From the NCBI RefSeq assembly GCF_000316575.1, contig NC_019682.1, positions 4,958,001 through 5,022,000 of the forward strand: a stretch of 64,000 nt of DNA. Reading direction: 5' to 3'. The stretch comes from Calothrix sp. PCC 7507. Its GTDB lineage: Bacteria > Cyanobacteriota > Cyanobacteriia > Cyanobacteriales > Nostocaceae. Positions 50,236 to 60,498 of the stretch are shown here, in pieces. The notes below the pieces were generated by a model that saw only the letters and a program-made list of their open reading frames with translations, did no database searches and was not told where the DNA came from. Made by a program: the position numbers and the translations under genes. Every line of letters starts with the position of its first letter. The first letter of the stretch is position 1.

Positions 50236-51153
50236 ATGCAGAAAAAACTCCTATTTTTAATGCCCTATTTCGGCAAGTGGCCAGAATGGTTCCCACTGTA
50301 TTTAGAATCCTGCCGTTGGAACCCAACGATTGATTGGCTATTCTTTACAGATTGTCCCGTACCAGAAAATGCTCCCACTAATGTTAAATTCATTAGCATG
50401 AGCTTTCCAGATTACCAACAACTAGTTTCCGAACGTTTGGGTATCAGTTTTCAACCGGAAGCTGCCTATAAAATTTGCGATCTCAAACCTGCTTTCGGAT
50501 TTATTCATCAGGAATATCTCAAAGGATACGATTACTTTGGTTTCAGTGACATAGATATCATCTATGGTAATCTCCGGGCTTTCTACACCAATGAAGTCCT
50601 TCGCTACAATACATTATCCACTCATGCTGACAGAGTTTCTGGACATCTCTTTTTATTCAAAAATGATGAGCAATGGATTAATGTATTTCGGAAAATACCC
50701 AATTGGCAAGAACTAATGACTCAGCCATCCAACCTATGTTTAGATGAGGGTTGGTTAACCAAGATATTACTTGGAAGTAGACGAATTCCCCCAGCCATAC
50801 GTCAAGTATGGGGAATATTTGATTCTGATAAACGCAATCACCTTTTTCAAGAACGCTTTAGTACTGTTTTAGCGCCGTTACCCTGGAAAGATGGCAGGGA
50901 TAACTACCCTAATAAATGGTTTTGGTATCAAGGAAAATTAACAATAGAATCTGGTGAAGAAATGATGTACCTACATTTTATGAATTGGAAATCAAATCAG
51001 TATCTTCGTAAACATTATGGAGAGCGAGCCGCTTGGGAATTACTCCCACAAATCATTGATCCTAACCTCACAGATTTCAGTCAAGGATTCTGTATCAGTC
51101 ACCTAGGATTTACACCATTCAATAGCAAAAATAGTTGCTTAATATCAGCATAA
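50236..51153 (+). CDS. DUF6625-like glycosyltransferase-associated protein
   Basis: A 305-aa protein. The start KLLFLMPYFGKWPEWFPLYL and WNPTIDWLFFTDCPVPE, followed by ICDLKPAFGFI and YFGFSDIDIIYGNL with a DxD motif, resemble a family I remember as DUF6625. The DxD and general order suggest a GT-A-type transferase. The C-terminal half contains MMYLHFMNWKSNQYL. It lies inside the exopolysaccharide cluster, so a sugar-transfer role is likely, though unproven. Confidence 0.78.
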   Translation: MQKKLLFLMPYFGKWPEWFPLYLESCRWNPTIDWLFFTDCPVPENAPTNVKFISMSFPDYQQLVSERLGISFQPEAAYKICDLKPAFGFIHQEYLKGYDYFGFSDIDIIYGNLRAFYTNEVLRYNTLSTHADRVSGHLFLFKNDEQWINVFRKIPNWQELMTQPSNLCLDEGWLTKILLGSRRIPPAIRQVWGIFDSDKRNHLFQERFSTVLAPLPWKDGRDNYPNKWFWYQGKLTIESGEEMMYLHFMNWKSNQYLRKHYGERAAWELLPQIIDPNLTDFSQGFCISHLGFTPFNSKNSCLISA

Positions 51154-51259
51154 AATTAATAACTTGAAATGCCAAATAGAGGATTTACCCGACATGATAA
51201 GTATTGGGGACTAGATTAAAAATCCTGAGGCGTAGAAAAAGCATATCAAGGAGTTAAGA

Positions 51260-52408
51260 GTGTTTAATTTTGGTTTTGTCATAGAACAGGCACTAGGACA
51301 TGTTACCCATTACCAAAACTTACAGCGTTGGGTAGCTGCAGATGCTGACATCTGTCCAATTTGGATGCCTATAGGCGGTGGAATAAATGATATTTGGGAA
51401 TACCTACCAATAATTCGTAATAACTGGTCACTGCAAGTTAGTATACGTGCCCGCGACGCCATCAAAGTGGCTAGGCGCACACAACCCATAGACGCACTAT
51501 TTTTGCATACGCAGACGTTGGCGCTGTTCGCCACTCCTTTGATGCGTCACATACCAACCATAATTTCTACTGATGCCACACCCTTCAACTACGATGTTGT
51601 CGGCACAGGTTACAACCACAAGGTAGGCGGTAACTCTTTAGTTGAACGTCGCAAATTTTTGTGGAACAAAAGCACATATCACACTGCTACAGCTATAGTC
51701 ACATGGTGTCAGTGGGCTAAAGATTCCCTAGTTGCTGATTATGGTGTACCCGCCGAGAAAGTGACAGTTATTCCACCAGGAGTAGATTTGGCACAGTGGC
51801 ATTTTCAACGGGACAAAACTGAGAATCAACTTTCCTCAAATCCCTTGCGGTTATTGTTTGTGGGAGGGGATTTTGCTCGTAAAGGTGGCTACACTCTGCT
51901 GGAGGCATTTCGCAACGGTTTAAACCAATATTGCCAATTAGACATTGTTACCAAAGATGCAAGTATTGAGCGGGAATTGGCGGGAATTGCAAACATCCGA
52001 GTACATTACGGTTTAACCCCCAATAGCCAACCACTCAGACGACTTTATGCTCAAGCTGATATTTTTGTCTTTCCCACCCAAGCAGATTGTTTACCCAGCG
52101 CTATTTCCGAAGCAATGGCAGCAGGCTTACCAATAATTACTACTGATGTCGGTGCATTACGTGAACAAGTAGAACATGGAGTTAATGGCTTAATAGTACC
52201 GCCCTCAGATACCACCGCCCTTGTTAATGCAGTATGTACCTTGGAAAATAATGAGACAACAAGATCTGCGATGGCTGTTGCTAGCCGCCGCATAGCAGAA
52301 GAACGCTTTGATGCTCGCCGTAACTATGGGGCGATTCTGACTTTGATGAAAAGTATATCCCAGCAATATCTGTCACAGCGCACTGCTATAAGTTTTGATC
52401 ATGCCTAA
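51260..52408 (+). CDS. GT4-family glycosyltransferase 1
   Basis: A 382-aa enzyme of the GT-B fold, from a GTG at 51260 with an AAGGAG site. The C-terminal donor domain shows RLLFVGGDFARKGGYTLLEAF, then ADIFVFPTQADCLPSAISEAMAAGLPII with the E-x7-E motif and TTDVGALREQVEHGVNGLIV. The N-terminal domain has GHVTHYQNL. It overlaps the following transferase gene by 8 bp, so the two are translated together. The sugar is unknown. Confidence 0.92.
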   Translation: MFNFGFVIEQALGHVTHYQNLQRWVAADADICPIWMPIGGGINDIWEYLPIIRNNWSLQVSIRARDAIKVARRTQPIDALFLHTQTLALFATPLMRHIPTIISTDATPFNYDVVGTGYNHKVGGNSLVERRKFLWNKSTYHTATAIVTWCQWAKDSLVADYGVPAEKVTVIPPGVDLAQWHFQRDKTENQLSSNPLRLLFVGGDFARKGGYTLLEAFRNGLNQYCQLDIVTKDASIERELAGIANIRVHYGLTPNSQPLRRLYAQADIFVFPTQADCLPSAISEAMAAGLPIITTDVGALREQVEHGVNGLIVPPSDTTALVNAVCTLENNETTRSAMAVASRRIAEERFDARRNYGAILTLMKSISQQYLSQRTAISFDHA

Positions 52409-53540
52409 ATCTTCGCCTGATATTACAATTTTTTTACGGTGCCTTTATGGGGGTGGTGCTGAACGAGTCATGCTCAATTTGGCACGTCATTTTTTAGAGC
52501 AAAAATTCACAGTTGATATGGTAGTTGCTTTCACAGCCGGTTCTTTAACAGAACAATTACCGCCAGGAATTAGACTGATAAATTTAAATGTAGAATCTAA
52601 GCTGGCTATCCTGCCTAAATTAGTTAAATACTTACAGCAAGAGCGCCCAATAAGTATGTTGGCAGCACTACATTATCCTTGCGAAATTGCGATTTTAGCC
52701 AAGCGAATTGCTGGAGTATCTACAAAAGTAGTAGTTTCTGAACACAATCATCTTTCTCAAGAAGCGAAACGTACTCCACAATTATCAGTGAAGTTAACAC
52801 CACTAGCAGCAAAAATTTTTTACCCTTGGGCAGATGGCATTGTTGCAGTTTCTCAAGGAGTAGCTGAGGATTTAGCTAATGTCACTCAAATACCAAAAGA
52901 ACGCATTGATTTAATTCACAATCCAGTGATTACGCCTGAGTTGTTAATTAAGGCAAAAGCAGCAGTAGATCACCCGTGGTTTCAACCTGGAGAACTGCCC
53001 GTCATTCTAGCTGTCGGGAGGTTACATCCACAGAAAGATTATCCTACTTTGATACGTGCTTTTGCTCAATTACGGCAAGTACGTCGCAGTCGATTAGTAA
53101 TTTTAGGAGAAGGTTCAGAAATAGTCAATCTGAATATTTTAATTACTGAATTAGGTTTAGAGGAGGATGTTGCATTGCTAGGTTTTGTAGACAATCCTTA
53201 TGCTTATATGGCCAATGCTGCAGTTTTTGTGTTGTCTTCTGCTTGGGAAGGTTTTGGCAATGTACTTGTAGAAGCATTAGCTGTGGGAACTCCAGTAGTA
53301 TCTACAAATTGCGAAAGTGGGCCAGCAGAAATTTTGGCTAATGGTAATTATGGTGATTTAACACCAGTTGGCGATTCTCAGGCAATGGCTGAGGCTATTT
53401 TAAATGTGCTTGCTGGTAATATCAAAAAAGTAGACTCTAGTTGGTTAAATCAATTTACTTTAGCAACCTGTGCCGCACAATATCTACAAGTATTAGGTAT
53501 ACCAACCAAAGTATTAGCTCCCAAGGCAATATATCTGTAG
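52401..53540 (+). CDS. GT4-family glycosyltransferase 2
   Basis: A 379-aa enzyme from the ATG at 52401, which overlaps the previous stop (ATGCCTAA). GT-B fold: FLRCLYGGGAERVMLNLARH, ILAVGRLHPQKDYPTLIRAF, and AAVFVLSSAWEGFGNVLVEA with the E-x7-E motif followed by GTPVVSTNCESGPAEIL. It is close to the group of N-acetylgalactosamine and galactose transferases in pathways of this type. Its 3' end is followed by repeats that split the cluster. Confidence 0.92.
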   Translation: MPKSSPDITIFLRCLYGGGAERVMLNLARHFLEQKFTVDMVVAFTAGSLTEQLPPGIRLINLNVESKLAILPKLVKYLQQERPISMLAALHYPCEIAILAKRIAGVSTKVVVSEHNHLSQEAKRTPQLSVKLTPLAAKIFYPWADGIVAVSQGVAEDLANVTQIPKERIDLIHNPVITPELLIKAKAAVDHPWFQPGELPVILAVGRLHPQKDYPTLIRAFAQLRQVRRSRLVILGEGSEIVNLNILITELGLEEDVALLGFVDNPYAYMANAAVFVLSSAWEGFGNVLVEALAVGTPVVSTNCESGPAEILANGNYGDLTPVGDSQAMAEAILNVLAGNIKKVDSSWLNQFTLATCAAQYLQVLGIPTKVLAPKAIYL

Positions 53541-53875
53541 GGTGGGCATCGCCCACCATAACCCTGATATGCTGCAATACGTTTCAGTTAAGGGCTATTG
53601 GTGTAAATTATTGGTCTTTCAAGACGCGTAGACGCACGAAGTGCGGCTTCTCGTAGAGTAAAATCGCGTCTCTACATCAGGGTTTTGGGCTGATCTGAAC
53701 TGTATTGGCGGTGGGCAATGCCCACCCTACTACTTAGTACATGTAGGGTGTGTTACGGTTTCCGTAACGCACCACCCGAAGATTTTGGTGCGTTAGGTAT
53801 ATTTCAAAAATCAAATAGGAGTTTTATCACAACAAAAATTTTAGCTGATTTGAAAAGTTTATAATATTTAAAAAA
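53541..53875. repeat. Composite palindromic repeats with an inserted MITE
   Basis: A GTAGGGTGGGCATCGCCCACC core (53538-53558) and its partner GGTGGGCAATGCCCACCCTAC (near 53711-53731) are separated by an element of about 135 bp with inverted ends (CAATACGTTTCAGTTAAG and complement of CTGATCTGAACTGTATTG). It is followed by GTGTGTTACGGTTTCCGTAACGCACC-type palindrome pieces. No gene is present. Confidence 0.7.
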
Positions 53876-55213
53876 ATGATAGATTTTAGCTCCATTACAA
53901 AAACTACTTATCACCAGTCCGAGTCTAAACTCGGTGCATTATCATTTGCTGAAAAATTAATTTATTGGACAATTATCCTCACACCTCTTTGGTGGTTGTT
54001 GGGGGCACAAACTATTGTCTATCCAGTTGTGAGTGTGTTGTTGCTATTTGCAGGTTTGAACCTTGATAAGTTGATTAAAAAATCGCTGCCAATTTGCAAT
54101 TGGACATGGTTAGCAATGACCCTAGTGGCACTGTGGACAAATATTTTGGGGCTAGAACAAATAGGTTTTTATACTGTAAAAACATCTGCTACTTTATTTA
54201 CTTTGTTTAAAGGTTATTTCATGATATTTGCCTGCATGACTGTACCCTTTTGGCATAGTATTAGAGTAAAAGTAATTACACGGGCTGTATCATGGATGGC
54301 AGTCAGCTTCATAGTCGCACTGACTATTCAACTGCTAATACTTGTTGCGATTGGGCCTCACGAACCTTTTTTACCTCCCATAGCCCGGTTAATTCCGGGT
54401 GAAAAGGTCAGTATGATGGTAAAATTCGCGATTATTCAGCCGTTTTTTGGTATTCCTTTACCGAGGACAGACCTCTATACTGCTGATCCGCCAATTTTGG
54501 GTGTTTCTGCTCTTTTATGTTGCTTTATTTGCTGGGGTGAAAGCAACAAACGTCTGCGGAATTTTGGGTTAGCTGGCTCGTTGCTGGCTTTGATAATTTC
54601 TCAAAGTCGTCTAGCTTGGGCGTGCTTTCCCTTAGTATTTGTGATTATTGCTTGTTTTCGGAGTGGTTTGGCTCGACAAGGTTCTTTGTGGTTAGCGTCG
54701 TTTACTTCGTTATTTTGTGCTGTGTTGGGTTTGGCTTTGCAAGATGTCATTAAAGCACCTTTAGCAACTTTTAACAGTGCGCGTGCTGACTCATCAAAAG
54801 ACAGAGAATATGTTGTCAATGCAACTATGGAAGCTTGGAGAGAGTCACCTTGGGTGGGGTGGGGAATTATGGATAGAACAGTAACTTGGGGAAATGGAGC
54901 CTTTGAATTACCATTAGGAACCTTTTCTTCCTATGCCCAAGTGCTTTATCTGCATGGATTAGTTGGGTTTGTTTTTTTTGCGATCGCCCTAATTTCTACA
55001 GTGTGCAGTTTCTGGGAACCATCGCTGCGGGGAAATCGTAATTGTCAAAAGGCTTTTGCCTGTTTGATCGCTTTATATATATTATGTCAAGCCACAAACT
55101 TGACTTGGATGGCAATTTATATTTGGTTCTTTTTTCTGTGGTTGGGATCAATTCTTGCAGATATCCAGCAGCAAAGACGCAAGGTGATGACTTGGGAGCA
55201 GCTTTCACTCTAA
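53876..55213 (+). CDS. O-antigen polymerase/ligase-like membrane protein (Wzy type)
   Basis: A 445-aa protein with 10-12 membrane helices. The Wzy_C-type segment is recognisable: SLLALIISQSRLAWACFPLV and, in the large loop, SSKDREYVVNATMEAWRESPWVGWGIMD, then LPLGTFSSYAQVLYLHGLVG. It joins flipped repeat units into long chains at the outer side of the membrane. The chain-length regulator gene follows after 25 bp. Confidence 0.88.
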   Translation: MIDFSSITKTTYHQSESKLGALSFAEKLIYWTIILTPLWWLLGAQTIVYPVVSVLLLFAGLNLDKLIKKSLPICNWTWLAMTLVALWTNILGLEQIGFYTVKTSATLFTLFKGYFMIFACMTVPFWHSIRVKVITRAVSWMAVSFIVALTIQLLILVAIGPHEPFLPPIARLIPGEKVSMMVKFAIIQPFFGIPLPRTDLYTADPPILGVSALLCCFICWGESNKRLRNFGLAGSLLALIISQSRLAWACFPLVFVIIACFRSGLARQGSLWLASFTSLFCAVLGLALQDVIKAPLATFNSARADSSKDREYVVNATMEAWRESPWVGWGIMDRTVTWGNGAFELPLGTFSSYAQVLYLHGLVGFVFFAIALISTVCSFWEPSLRGNRNCQKAFACLIALYILCQATNLTWMAIYIWFFFLWLGSILADIQQQRRKVMTWEQLSL

Positions 55214-55238
55214 AATACTCAAAAATTTTTCAGGAATT

Positions 55239-57284
55239 ATGATCATGAATAAACTAGTAGCGATCGCCATTCGACATTGGAAACCACTCATACTTTGGAA
55301 CCTCCTAGTTTTAGGGACAACTATTACTATTGCTGCCCTTGCACCACGCGTGTGGATGGCGACTACACAGTTAACTGTTCCTGGCTCTAAAGGCAATTTG
55401 GACGCTAGTTTAGGTGTACTGGGTTCCTTAAAAAATGGTGGTGCTGATATTGCTAAATCTGGGGATAGCAAATTGAAATTGCAGGAAAGTATTCTCAACA
55501 GCGATACTTTAATGGAAAAACTGCTGGCGAATGACCCAGAAAAAGCTAAATTTAAAAGATTAACTCTATACAAACAGCTATTTAAAGTTAGTATAGAAGA
55601 ATCTTCTCCTATCATTTCGATTACTGCTAATGGTTCCCAGCCAGAATTAGCTAAAGGGCGAGCAAATCGCCTCACAGAATTGTTTCAGCAACGACTGAAT
55701 GAACTACGTCAAACCAATCGTAATTCTCGTAGGCAGTTCAGTAACAAGGAACTAGAAGAATCTCACAAAAATTTGCTATCAGGACAACAATCTCTAGCAC
55801 AGTTTCAGCAGTCTAGTGGATTAGTTAATGCCGATGAACAAACCAAGTCAATTGTGTCTACGATTGATAGTTTAACTAAATCTCAATCTGAAGCCCTATC
55901 CCAAGCTGCCTATAGTCAAAATCGTGTGGCGACGCTCTCCACTCGCCTGAAAATGCTTCCCGATAAAGCTATCCGATCTTTGAGTTTAGGAGAAAATAAA
56001 GAGTACCAGTTTTTTAGAGGCAAACTATCAGAAGTAGATGCAAATTTAGCTAGCATCAGAAGTAAATTTAATGATGATCATCCTCTTATTCAACAACTCT
56101 TGCAACAGCGAGAGACATTACTTAACCAGATGAAAAGCCAGATTCAGCAAGCCGCTGCTGGTACGGCTATAGACACAACAGTAAGCAGCGAAGGCGAAGG
56201 ACGTGCCCGTTTAATTGAACAGTTAATTTTGGCAGAAACTGAAGCTAGCGGTCAACAGCGGCGTGCCCAACAAATCCAAATTCAACTCAACGAACTCAAA
56301 GCTAATTTAAATTCGATCCCCGCACGACAAGCAAAATTAGCGGAACTACAACGGAGTGTTGATGTCGCCGAAGGTGTTTATAAAGGTTTAGTTGCTCAAG
56401 TGCAGCAAACTAATATTGATGTCTTTGATGTTTATCCCAACGTGGAAGTCTTAGATACACCCAGAGTTGATAGTAAGCCTGTTTCTCCTAAGTTATCTTT
56501 AATGGTCTTGAATGCCTTATTAGGGGGCATAATTGGTAGTGTTGCTTTATTATTGCTCCTAGAAAGACGCAACCCGCTGTTGAGTCCCCAAGACTTGCAA
56601 GATATGAAGTTCCCGATAGTTGTCTCGATTCCCCGCCTGAAGACTGCGGAACTGATTTGGGAACTGGATGATGACAAACAAGTGAAGTTCCAGCGTTTGG
56701 CTTCGGCTGTCAGCTTGCAACCTCTAGAAAACCGCCGTTTGTTGATTACTAGTGCAATGGAAGGTGAGGGTAAAACAACCGTTACCTTGGGGTTAGCGAG
56801 AGCGTTGGTAGATTTAGGTTTTCGGGTGCTAGTTGTAGATGGAGATTTTTTCCAGGCAGAACTCAGTAGTAAGTTGGGTTATATCCCACAATCTCACAGC
56901 GCTCCTACACCTATTGTCATAGAACCCCAGCTGGATTTATTACCTGCAATTGCCCAGCAAGGCAAAATTTTGAAGTTGGTATCGCGGGGACAGTTTAAAA
57001 AAGCGTTAGCGGATGCTGAAGCTCATAGTGTATATGATTATGTCCTGGTTGATACTGCTCCTCTCAGTAATACTACGGCTACAGCCTTGATGACAGCCCA
57101 AATTCCCAATGTGTTATTTGTTGTGCGTCAGGGTATCAGTTACAGTAACTGTGTGCGTGACAGTTTAGAACAACTGGCACAGCATCAGGCACAAATTTTA
57201 GGTTTGGTGGTGAATGGGGTGGAAACTGCGGCTAAACCTTATATGCAGCGTTTACCTGATGGACTGATGAGTCAATCAACATGA
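55239..57284 (+). CDS. Chain-length regulator fused to BY-kinase (Wzc/GumC type)
   Basis: A 681-aa protein. Wzz domain: a first membrane helix (LWNLLVLGTTITIAALAP, about residues 17-37), a long periplasmic coiled coil, and a second helix near 425-445 (LSLMVLNALLGGIIGSVALL) preceded by the Pro-rich PRVDSKPVSPKL. The cytoplasmic kinase has Walker A SAMEGEGKTT (about 505), Walker A' VLVVDGDFF (about 530) and Walker B YVLVDTAPL (about 602). A C-terminal tyrosine cluster, usual in Wzc, is nearly absent (tail YMQRLPDGLMSQST), so autophosphorylation may differ. It sets polymer length and links assembly to export. Confidence 0.9.
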   Translation: MIMNKLVAIAIRHWKPLILWNLLVLGTTITIAALAPRVWMATTQLTVPGSKGNLDASLGVLGSLKNGGADIAKSGDSKLKLQESILNSDTLMEKLLANDPEKAKFKRLTLYKQLFKVSIEESSPIISITANGSQPELAKGRANRLTELFQQRLNELRQTNRNSRRQFSNKELEESHKNLLSGQQSLAQFQQSSGLVNADEQTKSIVSTIDSLTKSQSEALSQAAYSQNRVATLSTRLKMLPDKAIRSLSLGENKEYQFFRGKLSEVDANLASIRSKFNDDHPLIQQLLQQRETLLNQMKSQIQQAAAGTAIDTTVSSEGEGRARLIEQLILAETEASGQQRRAQQIQIQLNELKANLNSIPARQAKLAELQRSVDVAEGVYKGLVAQVQQTNIDVFDVYPNVEVLDTPRVDSKPVSPKLSLMVLNALLGGIIGSVALLLLLERRNPLLSPQDLQDMKFPIVVSIPRLKTAELIWELDDDKQVKFQRLASAVSLQPLENRRLLITSAMEGEGKTTVTLGLARALVDLGFRVLVVDGDFFQAELSSKLGYIPQSHSAPTPIVIEPQLDLLPAIAQQGKILKLVSRGQFKKALADAEAHSVYDYVLVDTAPLSNTTATALMTAQIPNVLFVVRQGISYSNCVRDSLEQLAQHQAQILGLVVNGVETAAKPYMQRLPDGLMSQST

Positions 57285-58636
57285 TACGACGAAGAGATGT
57301 TTTGAAATTGGGGGTATCAAGCGCAGCAGCAGTAACGTTATGGCATTGTATACCCCAGAGAATATCAGCCCAGGCGAATACGCAAGTTAGTGTAGATTGG
57401 CAAACATCCGTAGCTAAATCGACAGTCAACATTTTTGGTTCTAATGATTATGAAATTATCTACCCCGAACGGGCGCGAGACTCTGCCTACCAAAAATTAT
57501 TATCTGAGTTGAATATTAGATTAGTTCGCATCCATCAGGGTGGATTGAGCGATCGCTGGTCGAATGCCACCACTAAAACCTGGGATATGAGTAAAATCAA
57601 AGCAGGCTACGATGCATCCTATCCCCAAAAACCAACCATTGTGCAAAACATCTCCGGTTGGACGCAATGGATGCGCCAAACTGCCGATGGTTTGTTAGAT
57701 CCCTCAGAATACGATCGCTATGCGGCTTTTTGTGCCGAATTAGTCGTAATTATTAATCAACGTCTAGGTCGCAATGTCCAGTATTGGGAACCCTTAAACG
57801 AACAGGATGTGCGCTACGAAAAAGCGGGAAAGCTAGACGAACTTTGGCGCATCTACAACAAAGTCGCCCAAGCCATGAAAGCCAAAGACCCTCAAATTAA
57901 AATTGGCGGGCCTGTCCTGAATTGGGATGAACCAAACCGACTGCGATCGTTTCTGCAAAACTGCAGACCCCATGTAGACTTTATCTCTTGGCATCGTTAC
58001 GCTACTGGTGATGCTAATGAGTCTACAGACAAAATCATGGCTTACACGCCTAATTACGGTCAACAGGTGCGGGAATTTAGGAAAATCACCCAACAATATA
58101 TTCCCCAGCGTCACATACCCTTATTCTTGAGCGAATACAACATCAACTACGCTTGGGATTCAGGCGAAAAGCGGCAAAATAATCATATTGGTGCAGTTTG
58201 GTTTGCTTCTGTCCTCAAACATCTCGCAGAAGCAGGCGTAGATATGGCGACCTCCTGGCATTTAAAAGACGGAATTTATGGCATGATTGACCCAGCCAAT
58301 CGCTTGCGCCCAGCTGCAACTGTATTTTCCTGGGGAATCAAGTATTTAACTGGTACGGTAGTTAAGACAACAAGCAATAACTCCTCTATTGAAGCGTTGG
58401 CAGTCAAAAATGACAATGGGGGAGCGTCTTTACTCTTAATCAATAAATCTGCACAGCCGCAACAACTCACCTTTACAGGGATATCGGGGATAAAACTTCC
58501 TGAGATGTTACCTATTGTTTATCTCAATACCAATGGTGTCAAAAAAGAAGCTATAGCGAAAACAAAACTCTTAGGAAACACTTTTAATTTGTCAGCCTAT
58601 TCTCTAGCTTTAGTGCGTTTATCTGGTAGCCTGTAG
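57281..58636 (+). CDS. Tat-exported glycoside hydrolase, GH39-like
   Basis: A 451-aa protein starting inside the previous stop (ATGA). The start MIRRRDVLKLGVSSAAAVTL is a twin-arginine signal with cleavage near ISAQA. The TIM-barrel resembles GH39/clan A: acid-base Glu in YWEPLNEQD (about residue 170) and nucleophile Glu in LFLSEYNINYAW (about residue 283), with the VDFISWHRYATGD strand. A C-terminal beta-domain follows. Being last in the exopolysaccharide operon, it may trim or release the polymer outside the plasma membrane. Confidence 0.85.
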   Translation: MIRRRDVLKLGVSSAAAVTLWHCIPQRISAQANTQVSVDWQTSVAKSTVNIFGSNDYEIIYPERARDSAYQKLLSELNIRLVRIHQGGLSDRWSNATTKTWDMSKIKAGYDASYPQKPTIVQNISGWTQWMRQTADGLLDPSEYDRYAAFCAELVVIINQRLGRNVQYWEPLNEQDVRYEKAGKLDELWRIYNKVAQAMKAKDPQIKIGGPVLNWDEPNRLRSFLQNCRPHVDFISWHRYATGDANESTDKIMAYTPNYGQQVREFRKITQQYIPQRHIPLFLSEYNINYAWDSGEKRQNNHIGAVWFASVLKHLAEAGVDMATSWHLKDGIYGMIDPANRLRPAATVFSWGIKYLTGTVVKTTSNNSSIEALAVKNDNGGASLLLINKSAQPQQLTFTGISGIKLPEMLPIVYLNTNGVKKEAIAKTKLLGNTFNLSAYSLALVRLSGSL

Positions 58637-59152
58637 GTTTTATTGATGACCGGAAGAGGCAGGGGGAAAAAGCCCTTTCCCCCAACGTGCTTTTCGTCGG
58701 TGCGGAACACGGGTACAAGCCCCGTCCCGGTCTTCCCCCTTGCTCCCTTGACCATATTTGAAACAGTTTTATCCTCAAGCTAAACTGTGCCCCTTGTCAA
58801 AATGTGAATTTGGAATTGCTGGGTTGGGCTACACCTAAGCATTTGCTATTTTCAAGACCACAATTGCCATTTCAGTAGTCGCTTGACTTTTAAGACAGTC
58901 GCTACGGTTTTTTTTGCATCATTTTAGTCCTGTCACACTACTACAACGGCGATCGCACTGGTAGCCTGTAGATTTTCAGCTTCATACTATTTCATCGTTA
59001 CAAGCTGGTAATTATTTGGGAATACTTTTATAAGAGTGACACACAGGGAAATGAGGCTATAGCCTTTAAATCGGCTATGCTCATCACCGTATTATCACTG
59101 CCATTACTCAAAAATAATTGTATTCATACCTAAATAACCAGGAGTAAGCATA
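58637..59152. other. Gap after the exopolysaccharide cluster
   Basis: Just after the GH39 gene an 8-bp stem (GGGGGAAA 58662-58669 / TTTCCCCC 58676-58683) could act as a terminator. Further on are G/C-rich repeat pieces (GTACAAGCCCCGTCCCGG) and one GCGATCGC. No gene is supported in these ~500 bases. Confidence 0.5.
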
Positions 59153-60349
59153 ATGGGATTCACCGAAGATATTGCCAAGGTTTCTGAACACGTTCGTAAG
59201 CGGGCTGATCAGGTTGTTGGGGAAGAAGCTGCTAAGATGGCGTTGATTGTTCCTTTCTTGAGCGCTCTTGGTTACGATGTGTATGATCCCAACGAAGTAA
59301 TGCCAGAATATGTGGCAGACTTTGCTACTAGAAAAGCAGGACAGTTTGAAAAAGTAGATTATGCCTTAGCTATCAACGGTACTACAGTTATGCTACTAGA
59401 AGCAAAAGCTCGTGGTCAAAAAGTTGAGGCACATGATGGACAATTAAGAAAATATTTTAACGCACTCGTAACAACAAAAGTCGGTATCGTCACGAACGGT
59501 ATTGAGTACCGTTTCTTTACTGATCTACATAGCCAAAATATAATGGACAATGAGCCATTTTTCGCTTTTAATATCCTTGAATATGATTCAAAAGATATTG
59601 ATAATCTCAAATTTTTTCATCGTGATAACTTTGATGCGACAGCTATTACAAGTCATGCTGAAGAAATGGTATATGTAAACGGCATGACTCAGCTTGTGGG
59701 AAATCTTTTGCGCTCTCCTTCTGATGAATTTATTCATTTTTTAATAGGCAAACTTGGAACAATTTCTCCGAAGTACGAATTTAAAGGAAAGAAAAATTCT
59801 AATGTTATTGAAAAATTCAAGCCGATTGTCAAAAAATCAATTCAGGGAAGTTTAGTAGATTTGATGACACGTTCACTCAATCAAGAGATTTCTCAGCCCG
59901 TAGAAGAATTAGAACAAGTATCCGAAGAAGAGGATAAACCAGAAGAATCCCAAGAATCAAGAATAGTGACAACGGCTGAAGAAATTACAGCTTTTGAGAA
60001 AATTAAAACCATAACCAAAGCTTCAAAAAATTACAATTTTGAACTCAAATATAAGGATACTACATCCTACTTTGGTATAAATCTTGGTAAATCAACATGG
60101 TGGTTTCTACGTCTTTATCTGTCTTCGCAGAAAAAAAGTTTTATTATTCGGCTAAATGTAGATGAAGTAAAGTCCTTAGCACCAAATTTTGAAGTGCAGG
60201 AAGTGACTGCTTCTCTGGGAGATGCGGCATCGAAAATAATCATTTCGTCAGCCGATGATTTCGATAAACTTGCATCACTTATTCTTAGAAGTTATGAAGT
60301 AGAAGCTTCTAAGCATCAAGCATTGATACCAGATGCAAAATCAGCTTAA
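59153..60349 (+). CDS. HsdR N-terminal-type (PD-(D/E)xK) protein
   Basis: A 398-aa protein with an AGGAG site before the ATG. Residues about 10-175 match the type I restriction enzyme R-subunit N-terminal domain: EEAAKMALIVPFLSALGYDV, EKVDYALAINGTTVMLLEAK (the D...ExK nuclease motif), and KVGIVTNGIEYRFFTDL. There is no helicase part. An acidic linker (QVSEEEDKPEESQES, about residues 260-275) leads to a second domain that starts TTAEEITAFEKIKTI and holds STWWFLRLYLSSQKK. The stand-alone form is common in bacteria and of uncertain role, possibly defence. Confidence 0.85.
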   Translation: MGFTEDIAKVSEHVRKRADQVVGEEAAKMALIVPFLSALGYDVYDPNEVMPEYVADFATRKAGQFEKVDYALAINGTTVMLLEAKARGQKVEAHDGQLRKYFNALVTTKVGIVTNGIEYRFFTDLHSQNIMDNEPFFAFNILEYDSKDIDNLKFFHRDNFDATAITSHAEEMVYVNGMTQLVGNLLRSPSDEFIHFLIGKLGTISPKYEFKGKKNSNVIEKFKPIVKKSIQGSLVDLMTRSLNQEISQPVEELEQVSEEEDKPEESQESRIVTTAEEITAFEKIKTITKASKNYNFELKYKDTTSYFGINLGKSTWWFLRLYLSSQKKSFIIRLNVDEVKSLAPNFEVQEVTASLGDAASKIIISSADDFDKLASLILRSYEVEASKHQALIPDAKSA

Positions 60350-60360
60350 CTGCCAAAATC

Positions 60361-60498
60361 AGGCGTTGCTAAATCAGAATATGAAATACCAAGTATACCT
60401 TTATTTTTCTTTGTACATTTGCGTCTTTGTGCCTACCCTGGGGGAACAATTTCGTCGAATGTGTGAGATAAATTCATATCTCAATTCAGCAACGCCCA
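60361..60498. mobile_element. 138-bp MITE related to the one in the cox operon
   Basis: Ends AGGCGTTGCTAAATCAG and the complement of CTCAATTCAGCAACGCCC are inverted repeats shared with the element at 23086-23217, as is the internal ATTCATAT. It starts 11 bp after the HsdR_N-type gene. A clear target duplication was not seen. Confidence 0.7.
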
